A stretch of DNA of 31,803 nucleotides from CAZMRW01 sp964568805 (GCA_964568805.1 CAZMRW010000048.1:1-31803); one strand, 5' to 3'; numbered from the stretch's first letter, positions 9,003-16,692 are shown. A program made the numbers and translations. The notes: generated from the letters alone by a model not told the origin.

Positions 9003-9033
9003 AAATAACAATCTATGCTATTTTTTGTTATTT
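9003..9033. promoter_or_regulatory. Inverted repeat upstream of parD, candidate ParD operator
   Basis: Eight-base arms AAATAACA (9003-9010) and TGTTATTT (9026-9033) are separated by 15 bases and end 25 bases before the parD start. ParD-type ribbon-helix-helix antitoxins repress their own operon by binding such repeats. A TGCTAT element within the spacer may be part of the promoter. Confidence 0.45.
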
Positions 9034-9058
9034 GTAGAGGAAACGAGGAATCAAGACA

Positions 9059-9319
9059 ATGAACATTTCATTAACCCCTCATCTTGAAGAACTGGTGAAA
9101 GGCAAAGTTGAGAGCGGCCTTTATAACTCGGTCAGCGAGGTGATACGGGAGGCCTTGCGCCTCTTGGAGGAACGCGATCAGTTGCGCGAGCTGCGACTTG
9201 AAGAATTAAGGCGCGAAATTCAAAAAGGGATAGACAGCGGCGAAGCATCCCCTTTAGATATGGACAAAATCAAGGAACGAGGACGCAAGCGGCTTGCCGC
9301 GCAACAAGGGAAAGGATGA
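9059..9319 (+). CDS. parD: ParD-family type II antitoxin
   Basis: 86 residues. The N-terminus MNISLTPHLEELVKGKVESG followed by YNSVSEVIREALRLLEER is the ribbon-helix-helix DNA-binding fold of ParD/CopG antitoxins. The charged C-terminal half would wrap and neutralise the ParE toxin. An AGGA lies about nine bases before the ATG. The parE gene follows after 7 bases. On a plasmid such a pair supports maintenance; next to BREX it may also stabilise the defence island. Confidence 0.92.
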   Translation: MNISLTPHLEELVKGKVESGLYNSVSEVIREALRLLEERDQLRELRLEELRREIQKGIDSGEASPLDMDKIKERGRKRLAAQQGKG

Positions 9320-9326
9320 AATTCTA

Positions 9327-9614
9327 ATGCCGCGTTTATTGAAACGGCCAGAGGCTGAAAGCGATTTTGACGAAATCTGGTGGTATATCGCACAGGACAG
9401 CCCACATAACGCGGACAGATTTCTTGATCACATTCAGGAAAGATGTTTGGCACTGGCCGGCTTCCCGCAAATGGGGATAAGCCGCGACGAACTTAAAGCG
9501 GGCTTGCGCAGTCACCCTGTGGGAAATTACATGATTTTCTATTTCCCGTTAAAAGACGGCATTGATATTGTCCGCATTATTAATGGCTCGCGTGACATTG
9601 AAAACCTACTGTAA
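9327..9614 (+). CDS. parE: ParE-family toxin (RelE/ParE superfamily)
   Basis: 95 residues. Characteristic ParE features are the N-terminal RPEAESDFDEIWWYIA helix region, ADRFLDHIQERCLALAGFP, and the C-terminal strands VGNYMIFYF, DIVRIINGSRDIENLL. ParE toxins typically poison DNA gyrase. I chose ATG 9327, which follows AAGGA at the end of parD; a longer frame from TTG 9294 would overlap the antitoxin and adds nothing family-like. It is intact and directly downstream of its antitoxin. Confidence 0.92.
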   Translation: MPRLLKRPEAESDFDEIWWYIAQDSPHNADRFLDHIQERCLALAGFPQMGISRDELKAGLRSHPVGNYMIFYFPLKDGIDIVRIINGSRDIENLL

Positions 9615-9754
9615 CCCATACAATTTCTTTTTGAAGCGGTTTCACGTCGTAATGTTGCTAACAGTATAAATACTGATTAATGACAAAACTTTGCCGATAA
9701 ACTAACATTGAAGCTGTGTATATCGCCCTACCCTCACGGCAGCGAGAATAAGAC

Positions 9755-10471
9755 ATGATCAACATCCCCAGCTTACGACGCGAAACCCGCTACGGCATGC
9801 CGGCTGCCGATCATATTCTGTTCAACCGGCATTACGTCCTCGGCTACTCATATTATTTCCGGCAAGCCAAATGGGCACTGGAAATCGTCGACCCCGATAT
9901 GATGATGCTGGAAAGGGCCGACAACTTCCGGCCGGATTTCCGCATCCCGGAAATGTTCAGAACCGACCTGGTCGTTTATGAAGGCTCCGGCTATGACCGT
10001 GGCCACCTGGTGGCCAGCGCCAACCAAAACGAAGTGGCCGTACAGAACAGCGAAACCTTCCTGCTCTCCAACATGGCACCCCAGAAACCGCAATTCAATC
10101 GCGGCATCTGGAGGCAACTGGAAACCGCCGTCAGGGAGCTCGATGCCCAGGAAGGCATTTACGAGACTTATGTGATCAGCGGCCCGATCTTCGATTTCGA
10201 TACGCCGGTGGCCAGAATCGGCAGCCAGGGCGGCAACGGCATGTCCCTCCCCGTTCCGAATGCCTTCTTCAAATCAGTCCTGACCGAAGATAGGCGCGGC
10301 AACTTGCATATGTGGTCATTCGTGCTGCCCAATGAGGAATCGGACAAACCTTTGGAATCTTTTTTGGTGCCGACCACCATGGTGGAAAGATTGTCGGGCA
10401 TATTCTTATGGGACAGGCTGACCGGCCAGACAATTGAGCACGAGAAAATGAGCGTCCGACGGATGTGGTAG
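9755..10471 (+). CDS. DNA/RNA non-specific endonuclease (NucA/Serratia type), no signal peptide
   Basis: 238 residues with the beta-beta-alpha-metal core of the Endonuclease_NS family: DRGH at 81-84 with catalytic His84, then NMAPQKPQFNRGIW with metal ligand Asn115, and Glu123 in QLE. The 31- and 39-residue spacings from the His fit Serratia nuclease. The family cuts single- and double-stranded DNA and RNA with Mg2+ or Mn2+. Most bacterial members are exported, but no signal peptide or membrane segment is visible here, so the product appears cytosolic. Restraint by a partner, or use as an effector, is possible. The next gene follows after 13 bases and may be co-transcribed. Confidence 0.93.
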   Translation: MINIPSLRRETRYGMPAADHILFNRHYVLGYSYYFRQAKWALEIVDPDMMMLERADNFRPDFRIPEMFRTDLVVYEGSGYDRGHLVASANQNEVAVQNSETFLLSNMAPQKPQFNRGIWRQLETAVRELDAQEGIYETYVISGPIFDFDTPVARIGSQGGNGMSLPVPNAFFKSVLTEDRRGNLHMWSFVLPNEESDKPLESFLVPTTMVERLSGIFLWDRLTGQTIEHEKMSVRRMW

Positions 10472-10484
10472 AGGGTTATTTTTA

Positions 10485-10871
10485 ATGAGCCTTAAAGCCG
10501 AACGGAATAAAAAGAAAATCGCCAATAAAGCGCGTAAAGGTTTTCGTGGCTATCCCATGGCCACGATTGCGCACTACGGCCCTACTGATAAAAAAGCCAC
10601 GAAAGTCACAGTCGGTATTATTGCGGAAGAAAACGCTGATCCTGAACCTATGAAAAGCTGGCTTTCTGATGCCGATGTAAGAAACGACGCGCTCATCTTG
10701 GAAGATATATTAGCGTTTATAGGTGAGCACAACGCCAAGTCTGTCATTATGCTCGATAGGATTATTGGCTGCCCGCATCAGGAAGGCATCGATTATCCCG
10801 ATGGCGAGGAATGCCAAGAATGCACGTTCTGGAAAGGACGGGACCGGTGGTCGGGCGAAAGAATACATTGA
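10485..10871 (+). CDS. Conserved protein of unknown function with a CxH...CxxC metal-site pattern
   Basis: 128 residues. The N-terminus is strongly basic (KAERNKKKIANKARKGFRGYP). The C-terminal part has Cys96-x-His98 and Cys110-x2-Cys113 within GCPHQEGIDYPDGEECQEC, which looks like a zinc site. I recognise it as a conserved hypothetical family of proteobacteria but know no function for it. A GAGGG precedes the ATG. It follows the endonuclease gene by 13 bases, so a functional link such as nuclease control is possible but unsupported beyond position. Confidence 0.8.
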   Translation: MSLKAERNKKKIANKARKGFRGYPMATIAHYGPTDKKATKVTVGIIAEENADPEPMKSWLSDADVRNDALILEDILAFIGEHNAKSVIMLDRIIGCPHQEGIDYPDGEECQECTFWKGRDRWSGERIH

Positions 10872-10877
10872 CAAAAC

Positions 10878-10904
10878 GGTTATCCCCAAAATCTGTGGAT
10901 AACC
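10878..10904. repeat. Inverted repeat with two opposed DnaA-box-like sequences
   Basis: Eleven-base arms (10878-10888 and 10894-10904) with one mismatch flank a 5-base loop. The right arm contains TGTGGATAA, the exact reverse complement of a DnaA box; the left arm contains TTATCCCCA, one mismatch from it. It lies 7 bases after the stop of the preceding gene without a T-tract, so it is not a classical terminator. Its function is unknown. Confidence 0.5.
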
Positions 10905-11093
10905 CTGTCATTAAATTGTAACGTTCGATTCTAACCCCCTGCCCTGTCTTAAGTTGAGTTAAATTGAATCAAAATTGGCCAGACCTCATGCAGCAAATAT
11001 TACAGTCTTTGGCAAAGGCAAATACCTTCTATACTTAAAAAGATGGGAAATTTTGTTAGATGGAATATGGTATTGCTGATGAAAAGTAGAACT

Positions 11094-11232
11094 ATGTCCG
11101 TCGATCCAATTTCTCCCACCATAAGCAGCTAAGTTGGCGGAACTTGCCAAGAAAGTTTGTAGTGTAGATATCCAACCCCTCGTTGTCGAGCAATCAGAAT
11201 CGTTACACGGCATCGTAGAAAAAGCCATTTAG
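11094..11232 (+). pseudogene. Possible small coding remnant with one frameshift
   Basis: The 367-base stretch 10872-11239 has no long frame. A frame from ATG 11094 (MSVDPISPTISS) stops at 11130. Removing one T there joins it to a frame running to TAG 11230 that reads KLAELAKKVCSVDIQPLVVE and on to VEKAI. The joined 45-residue product looks protein-like but resembles no family I know. It could equally be chance or an independent short frame starting at TTG 11134. Confidence 0.25.
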
Positions 11233-11239
11233 GAAACCC

Positions 11240-11572
11240 ATGATCAAGAATCTTGTTATAGTTTATTTCTTACTTTTGTTGCCAACGATCAGTCACGCGG
11301 ACTCCGTAGCCCGAAGCATCGGCAATGCCATTGGCGAATTTGGCGCTGGTGTTGGTGAAGTAGTCGGCGCCGGCTTAGGAAAATCCGTCTCATCACAACA
11401 GCCACAGTGGATCACTATTACCCCCAGATCGAAGGAAGACTGTTTCGCAGAATCCGGCAAGGTTATTAATGCGGTTTACATGCGCTGCCGGAATGGTCGT
11501 CAAGAATTTGTCCGCTTTGACGCTAATGGCAAAAAGATCGTTTTAAGTGAGCGTCCGATCCCTTTATATTAA
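11240..11572 (+). CDS. Small exported protein of unknown function
   Basis: 110 residues. Residues 1-20 (MIKNLVIVYFLLLLPTISHA) form a clear Sec signal peptide with a probable cleavage after SHA. The mature part starts with a glycine-rich segment (GNAIGEFGAGVGEVVGAGLG) that could associate with membrane. Then follows a short domain with two cysteines (DCFAESG and MRCRNG) that could form a disulfide. It begins 7 bases after the possible remnant at 11094-11232. No family is recognised. Confidence 0.75.
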   Translation: MIKNLVIVYFLLLLPTISHADSVARSIGNAIGEFGAGVGEVVGAGLGKSVSSQQPQWITITPRSKEDCFAESGKVINAVYMRCRNGRQEFVRFDANGKKIVLSERPIPLY

Positions 11573-11646
11573 TGCAAAAAATGTATAATAATTGCTGCCA
11601 ACCGCTTGTACTTTAAACCATCCGTAATTACTGGAGCGAAGTTAAA

Positions 11647-11939
11647 TTGAACAAAAACTGGCCTGACTTTTTTCAGCAACACGTCGAGCCGCCGGAGACC
11701 GTGGACGAAGCCATCGAGCGGTTGATCGCGATCCTGGGCGACGACGAGAAAGCGACCATCGCGGCGATGCGGGAGGAAGATCCGATCGATCTGCATTTCG
11801 GTCTTGGGTTGGCGATCCGGAATGCTTTTGGATTGCATGAACCGGGAAACAGGTTGTTGGCGTCGCGTGGCGTTGCACATCCGGATGACATGACGCCGCT
11901 ATGTCGATCATTCGGGCATTGTGGGTGAAATTAATCTAG
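11647..11939 (+). pseudogene. DUF6794-like gene with a C-terminal frameshift
   Basis: The open frame from TTG 11647 gives 93 residues. It contains the features I associate with DUF6794 proteins: a helical N-terminus, DPIDLHFGLGLAIRNAFGLH, then a short linker and HPDD. After HPDDMTP the frame turns into unrelated LCRSFGHCG and stops at 11928. In another frame, 11901-11939 reads MSIIRALWVKLI then TAG, which fits the family C-terminus (a ...II.ALW.KL pattern). So a frameshift lies near 11894-11901. The function of DUF6794 is unknown. The start is uncertain: TTG has GGAG ten bases upstream and no ATG is available. A sequencing error is the alternative to true decay. Confidence 0.6.
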
Positions 11940-11957
11940 GAAAAAGGAAAAAATTCA

Positions 11958-12755
11958 ATGGACGGTATTCAACTCTTAAAACAAGCTTTTGGCCCGTTGC
12001 TAAGCGCCTATTGGTGGCTTATTCCGGTGTTTCTATTTCTTGCTTTTCTGAAATCGCCTTTTATGAAGGGCGTGTTTGGCGAGCTACAGGTTAATCTTGC
12101 TGCAAAATTCTTTCTCGATAAAACGATCTATACCCTGTTCAAGAACGTAACCCTTCCAACCGAGGACGGCACTACCCAGATCGATCATATTATCGTATCC
12201 CGATATGGCGTTTTCGTCATTGAAACCAAGAATATGAAGGGCTGGATATTCGGCAGCTCCAATCAACCCATATGGACCCAGAAGATTTATCAGCATACGA
12301 ATAAATTCCGGAATCCGCTGCGCCAGAATTATAAACATACCCAGACGTTACAAACGGCTTTAGAGCTTGATCCTGGCAAAGTTTTTTCAGTCGTCGTTTT
12401 CGTCGGCGATAGTTCCTTCAAAACCGACATGCCGGAAAATGTAGTTTATGGCGGCAGTTATATCCGGTATATCAAAAACAAAACCCAACCGGTTCTAACG
12501 GATAGCGAAGTACAGAGTATTTGCGTCAGAATTCAATCCGGACGTTTAAAGCCATCGATCAAAACACACCTGGATCATGTGGCGCATGTAAAAACGATTG
12601 CCGAAGAAAAGAGCCGTCTACTGGATGAAAACGCCTGCCCAAAATGCGGCAAGCCCATGATCCTAAGAACCACTCGAAACGGTTATAACCGAGGCAAGCA
12701 GTTTTGGGGATGTTCCGGTTATCCAAAATGCAGAATGGTTAAACAAACCACATGA
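11958..12755 (+). CDS. Membrane-anchored NERD-domain protein with C-terminal topoisomerase-type zinc ribbon
   Basis: 265 residues. A hydrophobic segment at about residues 13-31 (LLSAYWWLIPVFLFLAFL) anchors the N-terminus. The NERD (nuclease-related) domain follows from GELQ at 41: D76 in QIDHIIV, E89 and K91 in VIETKN, matching the PD-(D/E)XK-like core. The C-terminus carries a zf-C4_Topoisom ribbon with Cys227, 230, 252 and 258 (CPKC...GCSGYPKC). This combination suggests a membrane-tethered DNA-processing protein; its substrate is unknown. NERD-ribbon proteins are common on plasmids and in defence islands. AAGGA lies nine bases before the ATG. It is intact. Confidence 0.92.
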   Translation: MDGIQLLKQAFGPLLSAYWWLIPVFLFLAFLKSPFMKGVFGELQVNLAAKFFLDKTIYTLFKNVTLPTEDGTTQIDHIIVSRYGVFVIETKNMKGWIFGSSNQPIWTQKIYQHTNKFRNPLRQNYKHTQTLQTALELDPGKVFSVVVFVGDSSFKTDMPENVVYGGSYIRYIKNKTQPVLTDSEVQSICVRIQSGRLKPSIKTHLDHVAHVKTIAEEKSRLLDENACPKCGKPMILRTTRNGYNRGKQFWGCSGYPKCRMVKQTT

Positions 12756-12908
12756 AGTCGGCCGGCTCTTACCGATCCTAAAGCGGTCAGTCAAATTTGT
12801 ATTTTGAAATATGATAACGCTCACCATAAACAGGCAATAATGCGTAACGACGAAGGAACATAGCTTTATTTGGTTCAAAACTCGAATTGAGATAGAGGCA
12901 GCTTTCAC

Positions 12909-13856
12909 ATGGCTAGAAAAGAAACTGGAAGAGACTACGAGCTAATTGTGAAGGCTATTTACGAGGCATTGCTCAAACGAACGAACGTCAAAAACCTAGA
13001 CATAAGGCACAACACATCTATAAAGGGTAATAGCACGAACCATCAAATCGATGTCTACTGGAAGTTCCACGCTGGAGACATCGACTACGAGACAATAGTA
13101 CAGGTAAAGAAGGAAAAGAGCCGGGCCAACCAAGGCGACATACTTCAATTTTCTGTAGTAGTAAACGACATTCCAGGTAAGCCAACAGGCATCTTTATAA
13201 CGCGCACTGGATTCCAGAAAGGAGCGCTAAAATGCGCTCGCTCTGCGGGAATTAAACTTCTTCAGTTGAATGAGTTCGTTAACACCAGCCCACCAATTAC
13301 TTTGACTGAGTTCTCGGTTGCGCACATAGAAATAGTTCCCGATAAGCTAGCCATGCGGACAACTGTTTATAACACAACCATTCGAGACGTAAATGTGGTC
13401 ATAGACTCACATTGGGTCAAGGAATGCGCCCCTGCACTAATGGAAAGCATGCTGCCCCATGCGCAGCTTCTCTGCGATTCCATAAAATTTGTCAACGATA
13501 ATGGGGAAGACCGCGGTACACTAGCCGACCGCGTTAGGGACTTTGTTAAAATCTCAAGGTCAAGTGGTGATTTGCGCATAGAGTTCTCAGAACCCACTTT
13601 TATGGTTGGTCACAGGTTCACTGACTTGTCCATATCATCTATTGAACGCATAAAGATTGTTAAGTTTGATGTATCCGTGGATGTAGTTCGAACGGTCCGC
13701 ACGAGCTACAACTGCTCGGCCCAGAAATTCACTACGTATTTATTGCGGAACATCTTAGAGCCAGATGAAAGATGCGTCCTAGTGGGCGACGGTGAACCTG
13801 AACTTAGCGTAATTGTGGCACTCCGTAATTGGCCATCGCGTAAGGATTGCACTTGA
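12909..13856 (+). CDS. Mrr-like restriction endonuclease-fold protein
   Basis: 315 residues. The N-terminal 120 residues look like the Mrr/restriction-endonuclease-like core: D48 in HQIDVYW, Q65-x-K67 in IVQVKKEK (the QxK variant of the motif), then QGDILQFSVVVND and GIFITRTGFQKGA. Families with this pattern act on foreign or modified DNA. Residues after about 130 form a separate domain rich in strands that I do not recognise, possibly for substrate recognition. No partner methylase is nearby, so a type IV-like or effector role is more likely than classical restriction. It ends two bases before a convergent minus-strand frame. Confidence 0.82.
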   Translation: MARKETGRDYELIVKAIYEALLKRTNVKNLDIRHNTSIKGNSTNHQIDVYWKFHAGDIDYETIVQVKKEKSRANQGDILQFSVVVNDIPGKPTGIFITRTGFQKGALKCARSAGIKLLQLNEFVNTSPPITLTEFSVAHIEIVPDKLAMRTTVYNTTIRDVNVVIDSHWVKECAPALMESMLPHAQLLCDSIKFVNDNGEDRGTLADRVRDFVKISRSSGDLRIEFSEPTFMVGHRFTDLSISSIERIKIVKFDVSVDVVRTVRTSYNCSAQKFTTYLLRNILEPDERCVLVGDGEPELSVIVALRNWPSRKDCT

Positions 13857-13858
13857 CT

Positions 13859-13987
13859 CTACCACATTTTAACCAGTTGGCGTTGGTGGTCATACTTTGC
13901 GAATGACTGGTAAAGCGCCGCCATTGCACGGGAAATCCTTGCTGCCGAAGAGGAATGAACAGCGGGTTTAGCCATCAACCGCCCCAT
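13859..13987 (-). CDS. Possible very small gene distal to the trb operon
   Basis: 42 residues from ATG 13987, or 38 from ATG 13975, which has GGGG at a suitable distance. The product (MAKPAVHSSSAARISRAMAA, then LYQSFAKYDHQRQLVKMW) is basic and helical and looks plausible as a protein, with no family recognised. It begins 12 bases after the stop of another small frame that follows trbN, so all may share one transcript. The evidence is context and composition only. Confidence 0.35.
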   Translation of the reverse strand: MGRLMAKPAVHSSSAARISRAMAALYQSFAKYDHQRQLVKMW

Positions 13988-13999
13988 GAATTCAACGCA

Positions 14000-14167
14000 T
14001 TAAATCCGCAAATCGTCCGGTCGGTTTAAAAGCATACATCCCTGTACGCTTTTAAACACTCCCTCCCGAATTGCTTGCCTCGTAATCCGCTCAAAGTCCC
14101 GGAAAGCCATCTCTGTCAGTGCCAAGTGTGGTTGCTCTGTCACAGTGCCCGTACAAAGAACGTTCAC
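14000..14167 (-). CDS. Possible small gene immediately downstream of trbN
   Basis: 55 residues starting at GTG 14167, with AGGGG seven bases upstream and only 10 bases after the trbN stop. The frame stays open further upstream inside trbN, but the ribosome site favours this start. The product (MNVLCTGTVTEQPHLALTEM..., ending NRPDDLRI) has an amphipathic helix AFRDFERITRQAIREGVF. No family is recognised. In RK2, further small genes (trbO, trbP) follow trbN, but I cannot match this to them. Confidence 0.5.
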   Translation of the reverse strand: MNVLCTGTVTEQPHLALTEMAFRDFERITRQAIREGVFKSVQGCMLLNRPDDLRI

Positions 14168-14177
14168 GATTAGTCCC

Positions 14178-14801
14178 CTATTCCGTAAGTTGGTTATGAT
14201 GGTCGGTCTGCGAGTCTTTCTGATCGTTTGGATTGAAAGAAATTTGGCGTGGCACATAGTCCACGAAGTTCAAGGGACGAATTGCGGAAGGCTTGGACGC
14301 CGGCACTGTTGCTGGAGTCAATGCTGGACTGGTTGGTATCGAAATCGTTGAGTCCTTTTTCGTCACATCGATCGTCACGAAACGGGCTTCGAGCCAATCG
14401 GCCCACTTTGCAGCCTTACGCATCAGATCAGCGCGATAAACGATGTTGTATTTGCGAGTCCGGGAATGGTAGTTAGCGGCTTTTGTCCATATATCACCTT
14501 GATCATTTTGAATATGCATTCGCAATCGCCAGGCGGCCAAATCGAACGAATAGCAACCGGAGGCCGCTACATCATTTGTTGTGATTCCGTATCGTTTAAG
14601 ATCGGACAGATATGAGGTGTTGAACTGCATTGCGCCTACGTCATGAGTGCCGTTGGCATTTCGCACCCACTGACCGGGTTTTCCCGCTTCTTTCTCGGCA
14701 ATCGCCAATACAATGTTGGCGGGAATTTCGTATTTGACGGCCGCCGTGATTGAGCATACGACGCGCTCTTGCATTTGTGGCGGTAGATCAATGAATGGCA
14801 T
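14178..14801 (-). CDS. trbN: TrbN/VirB1-like lytic transglycosylase of the conjugation apparatus
   Basis: TrbN locally opens peptidoglycan for assembly of the transfer channel. The SLT (lysozyme-like) fold is visible: catalytic Glu in VLAIAEKEAG, then DVGAMQFNTSYL, then YHSRTRKYN. 207 residues. No signal peptide is seen, and no in-frame ATG upstream would add one; VirB1-type proteins are normally exported. It starts 33 bases after trbL; trbM, which lies between them in RK2, is missing. The C-terminal 60 residues are Pro/Ser/Thr-rich and probably disordered. Confidence 0.9.
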   Translation of the reverse strand: MPFIDLPPQMQERVVCSITAAVKYEIPANIVLAIAEKEAGKPGQWVRNANGTHDVGAMQFNTSYLSDLKRYGITTNDVAASGCYSFDLAAWRLRMHIQNDQGDIWTKAANYHSRTRKYNIVYRADLMRKAAKWADWLEARFVTIDVTKKDSTISIPTSPALTPATVPASKPSAIRPLNFVDYVPRQISFNPNDQKDSQTDHHNQLTE

Positions 14802-14834
14802 CAGAATCCGAAGCCTCGTATCTTGCCATATTGA

Positions 14835-16454
14835 TTATAGGATAGATTGGTTATTATCTCGGTCGTGAAAGGCTGCGACTTCGGAATCCTGATCGGCTGC
14901 ACGGGATTCCGCCGAACTCAGACTATTTTCACCAAAGGTTGGGCCAGTGCTACGATCTTGGCCTTTAATGGCGGCGGCGATCTTTCCTCCCGTGGTTTCA
15001 GTTACGCGATCGTTTGCCGCATCTGAAATGCTCGCTGCCTTCTCCGTGGCAACTTCGGCGGCGCCTTGCGCCAGGTTGACCGTGGCATCGGCAGCAATCC
15101 GCCCGGCTTTGCCGACGGCGTTGGCGGCAGTAGCCAAAAGGCCTGATTTATTAGGCGTTGCGGCTTGCCGGCCGTCAGAACCGCCGCTGCTTTTAGCATC
15201 ACCGTTCTTGGCTTGATCGGCACTGCGGCCATCCTTGCTCTTGGTATCCATCTCTTCGGTCTTATCAGCCTTCAAGCTGGCTGAGTATCTGGGTGTATTC
15301 ATCTCGGACATACCGCCGCCGGCGAAACCAGCAGCTTGCGCGAAAGGCGATCTACCGAAAGTCGTAATGCCGATACTGTCACTGCCTGACGAACTACCGC
15401 CGAAGTGCGAAAGAATATCAGTGCCGGCTGCCACGTTTTCACTTGCCTTCGTAAATGCGGCCATAACGGCTTGTGCACCGCCAGCTGCCGAAGCCGCTCC
15501 GGCAGCGATAGCCGCGCCGCCAACGGCCGTTGCAGCCGCGGCCATGTCGGTCGCGCCCAGCGCAGCACCAGCGCCGAAGTTGCCGATGCCGGAACCGCCA
15601 ACACTGGCGCCGTTGATAATGCCTGAGATAAGGTGTGGAATTTTATTGACCAAGGCTAATAATATGATCGTTACGATCATCATGACGCCCATTTCCTTGA
15701 GACTGATGCCCTCGCTCATACGCGAATAGTAATCATCGAGGAAGGTCTTGCCGATGCCTATCAAGAGTACCATCACCATAAGCTGCGCGGCTACGCCTAG
15801 GACGGTCTTATAGTAGTTGATCGCCATATCCGTAGTCCACCGAGCCCCTCCGAAGCCTAGAAAAAATACGCCACCGTAAGCAAGAACCCATCCAGCCGTC
15901 AGAAGAAGGAGCATGTTTACGCCGACGAGGGCCAGGATGACCAGGATCGCCACTGCCATTAAAATGCCCGTCATGCTGTCCACTGGCGACCAGAGTGTGG
16001 ATTGGTCCATCACCCTGTCGAAGATGGCAAATCCTACATCGACAATGCCGGACGGCGACAACGCGCTGCCGAGGCCCGTCGCATTGCCGGCGATTTGCCG
16101 GAGTGAGGCATAAATTGAAGAGGCAAAATTAGGGCCGTTAGTCAGAAGCCACCAAAAAAAGCCGGTAAAGATCGTGAAGCGAACAAACTCAGCGAAAAAC
16201 TCCCCAATGTCAGCCTTACGCAAAGCCATCATGCCGAATGTCCATACCATGGAAATAAGTACAAGCGTCCAAAACAGCCAAGTTGCAGCGGAAGTGACTG
16301 TTCCCGCCCAACCTGATGCTGCTGTTGAATAGCGATCCAGGATATTATCCATGACGCCGGCATTGTCTATAGCCGCGTGGGCGTCCATTGCAAAGAATGC
16401 CAGACATAGGATTATCGGCATGGAAGCGGTTTTTAGATTAGGCGGTATTCTCAT
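14835..16454 (-). CDS. trbL: TrbL, VirB6-like polytopic inner-membrane channel protein
   Basis: 539 residues. A signal peptide-like N-terminus (PIILCLAFFAMDAHA) is followed by five or more membrane segments, for example WLFWTLVLISMVWTFGMMAL, FTIFTGFFWWLL, GILMAVAILVILALVGVNML and MMIVTIILLALV. This is the TrbL/VirB6 layout, forming part of the inner-membrane DNA path. Residues from about 280 to 350 are a Gly/Ala-rich stretch, and the C-terminal third is a hydrophilic tail. AAGG lies four bases before the ATG. Placement after trbK matches RK2. Confidence 0.93.
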   Translation of the reverse strand: MRIPPNLKTASMPIILCLAFFAMDAHAAIDNAGVMDNILDRYSTAASGWAGTVTSAATWLFWTLVLISMVWTFGMMALRKADIGEFFAEFVRFTIFTGFFWWLLTNGPNFASSIYASLRQIAGNATGLGSALSPSGIVDVGFAIFDRVMDQSTLWSPVDSMTGILMAVAILVILALVGVNMLLLLTAGWVLAYGGVFFLGFGGARWTTDMAINYYKTVLGVAAQLMVMVLLIGIGKTFLDDYYSRMSEGISLKEMGVMMIVTIILLALVNKIPHLISGIINGASVGGSGIGNFGAGAALGATDMAAAATAVGGAAIAAGAASAAGGAQAVMAAFTKASENVAAGTDILSHFGGSSSGSDSIGITTFGRSPFAQAAGFAGGGMSEMNTPRYSASLKADKTEEMDTKSKDGRSADQAKNGDAKSSGGSDGRQAATPNKSGLLATAANAVGKAGRIAADATVNLAQGAAEVATEKAASISDAANDRVTETTGGKIAAAIKGQDRSTGPTFGENSLSSAESRAADQDSEVAAFHDRDNNQSIL

Positions 16455-16460
16455 GTTGCC

Positions 16461-16682
16461 TTACCATTCGCGTTTTTTGCTAGGCTTGAATCCACTGGGT
16501 CGACGTAGACATTCCGACGCGAATTTTTGTTGTGTGCCCTTATCATCGATTTTTTCTATGTTCGATGGCTTACAGTTCTCATCATTGACCACAGGCATTT
16601 CCTGTGTCGGAATGTCCGGAGAGCATGCACTAGCCAATGCTGACAAGAGAACGGTCAACAGTAATGCTTTATTCGTCTTCAT
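16461..16682 (-). CDS. trbK: TrbK, entry-exclusion lipoprotein
   Basis: 73 residues with an N-terminal signal and lipobox LASAC, so it is lipid-anchored. TrbK blocks entry of a related plasmid into a cell that already holds one. The mature part (NDENCKPSNIEKI, ECLRRPSGFKPSKKREW) agrees with IncP TrbK as I remember it, including the cysteines. An AAGGAGG precedes the ATG. It sits between trbJ and trbL as in RK2, separated by 10 and 6 bases. Confidence 0.9.
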   Translation of the reverse strand: MKTNKALLLTVLLSALASACSPDIPTQEMPVVNDENCKPSNIEKIDDKGTQQKFASECLRRPSGFKPSKKREW

Positions 16683-16692
16683 AAAAGCCTCC

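Noticed and set aside
10878..10904. Replication origin based on DnaA-like boxes
   Set aside because: Only one pair, no iterons, no AT-rich unwinding region and no initiator gene nearby.
14168..14257. Longer start (ATG 14257) for the small gene after trbN
   Set aside because: It would lie inside trbN and has no ribosome site, whereas GTG 14167 has AGGGG at the right distance.
15235..15729. 164-codon plus-strand frame rich in Ala and Pro
   Set aside because: It is antisense to the Gly/Ala-rich part of trbL; the composition explains the open frame.
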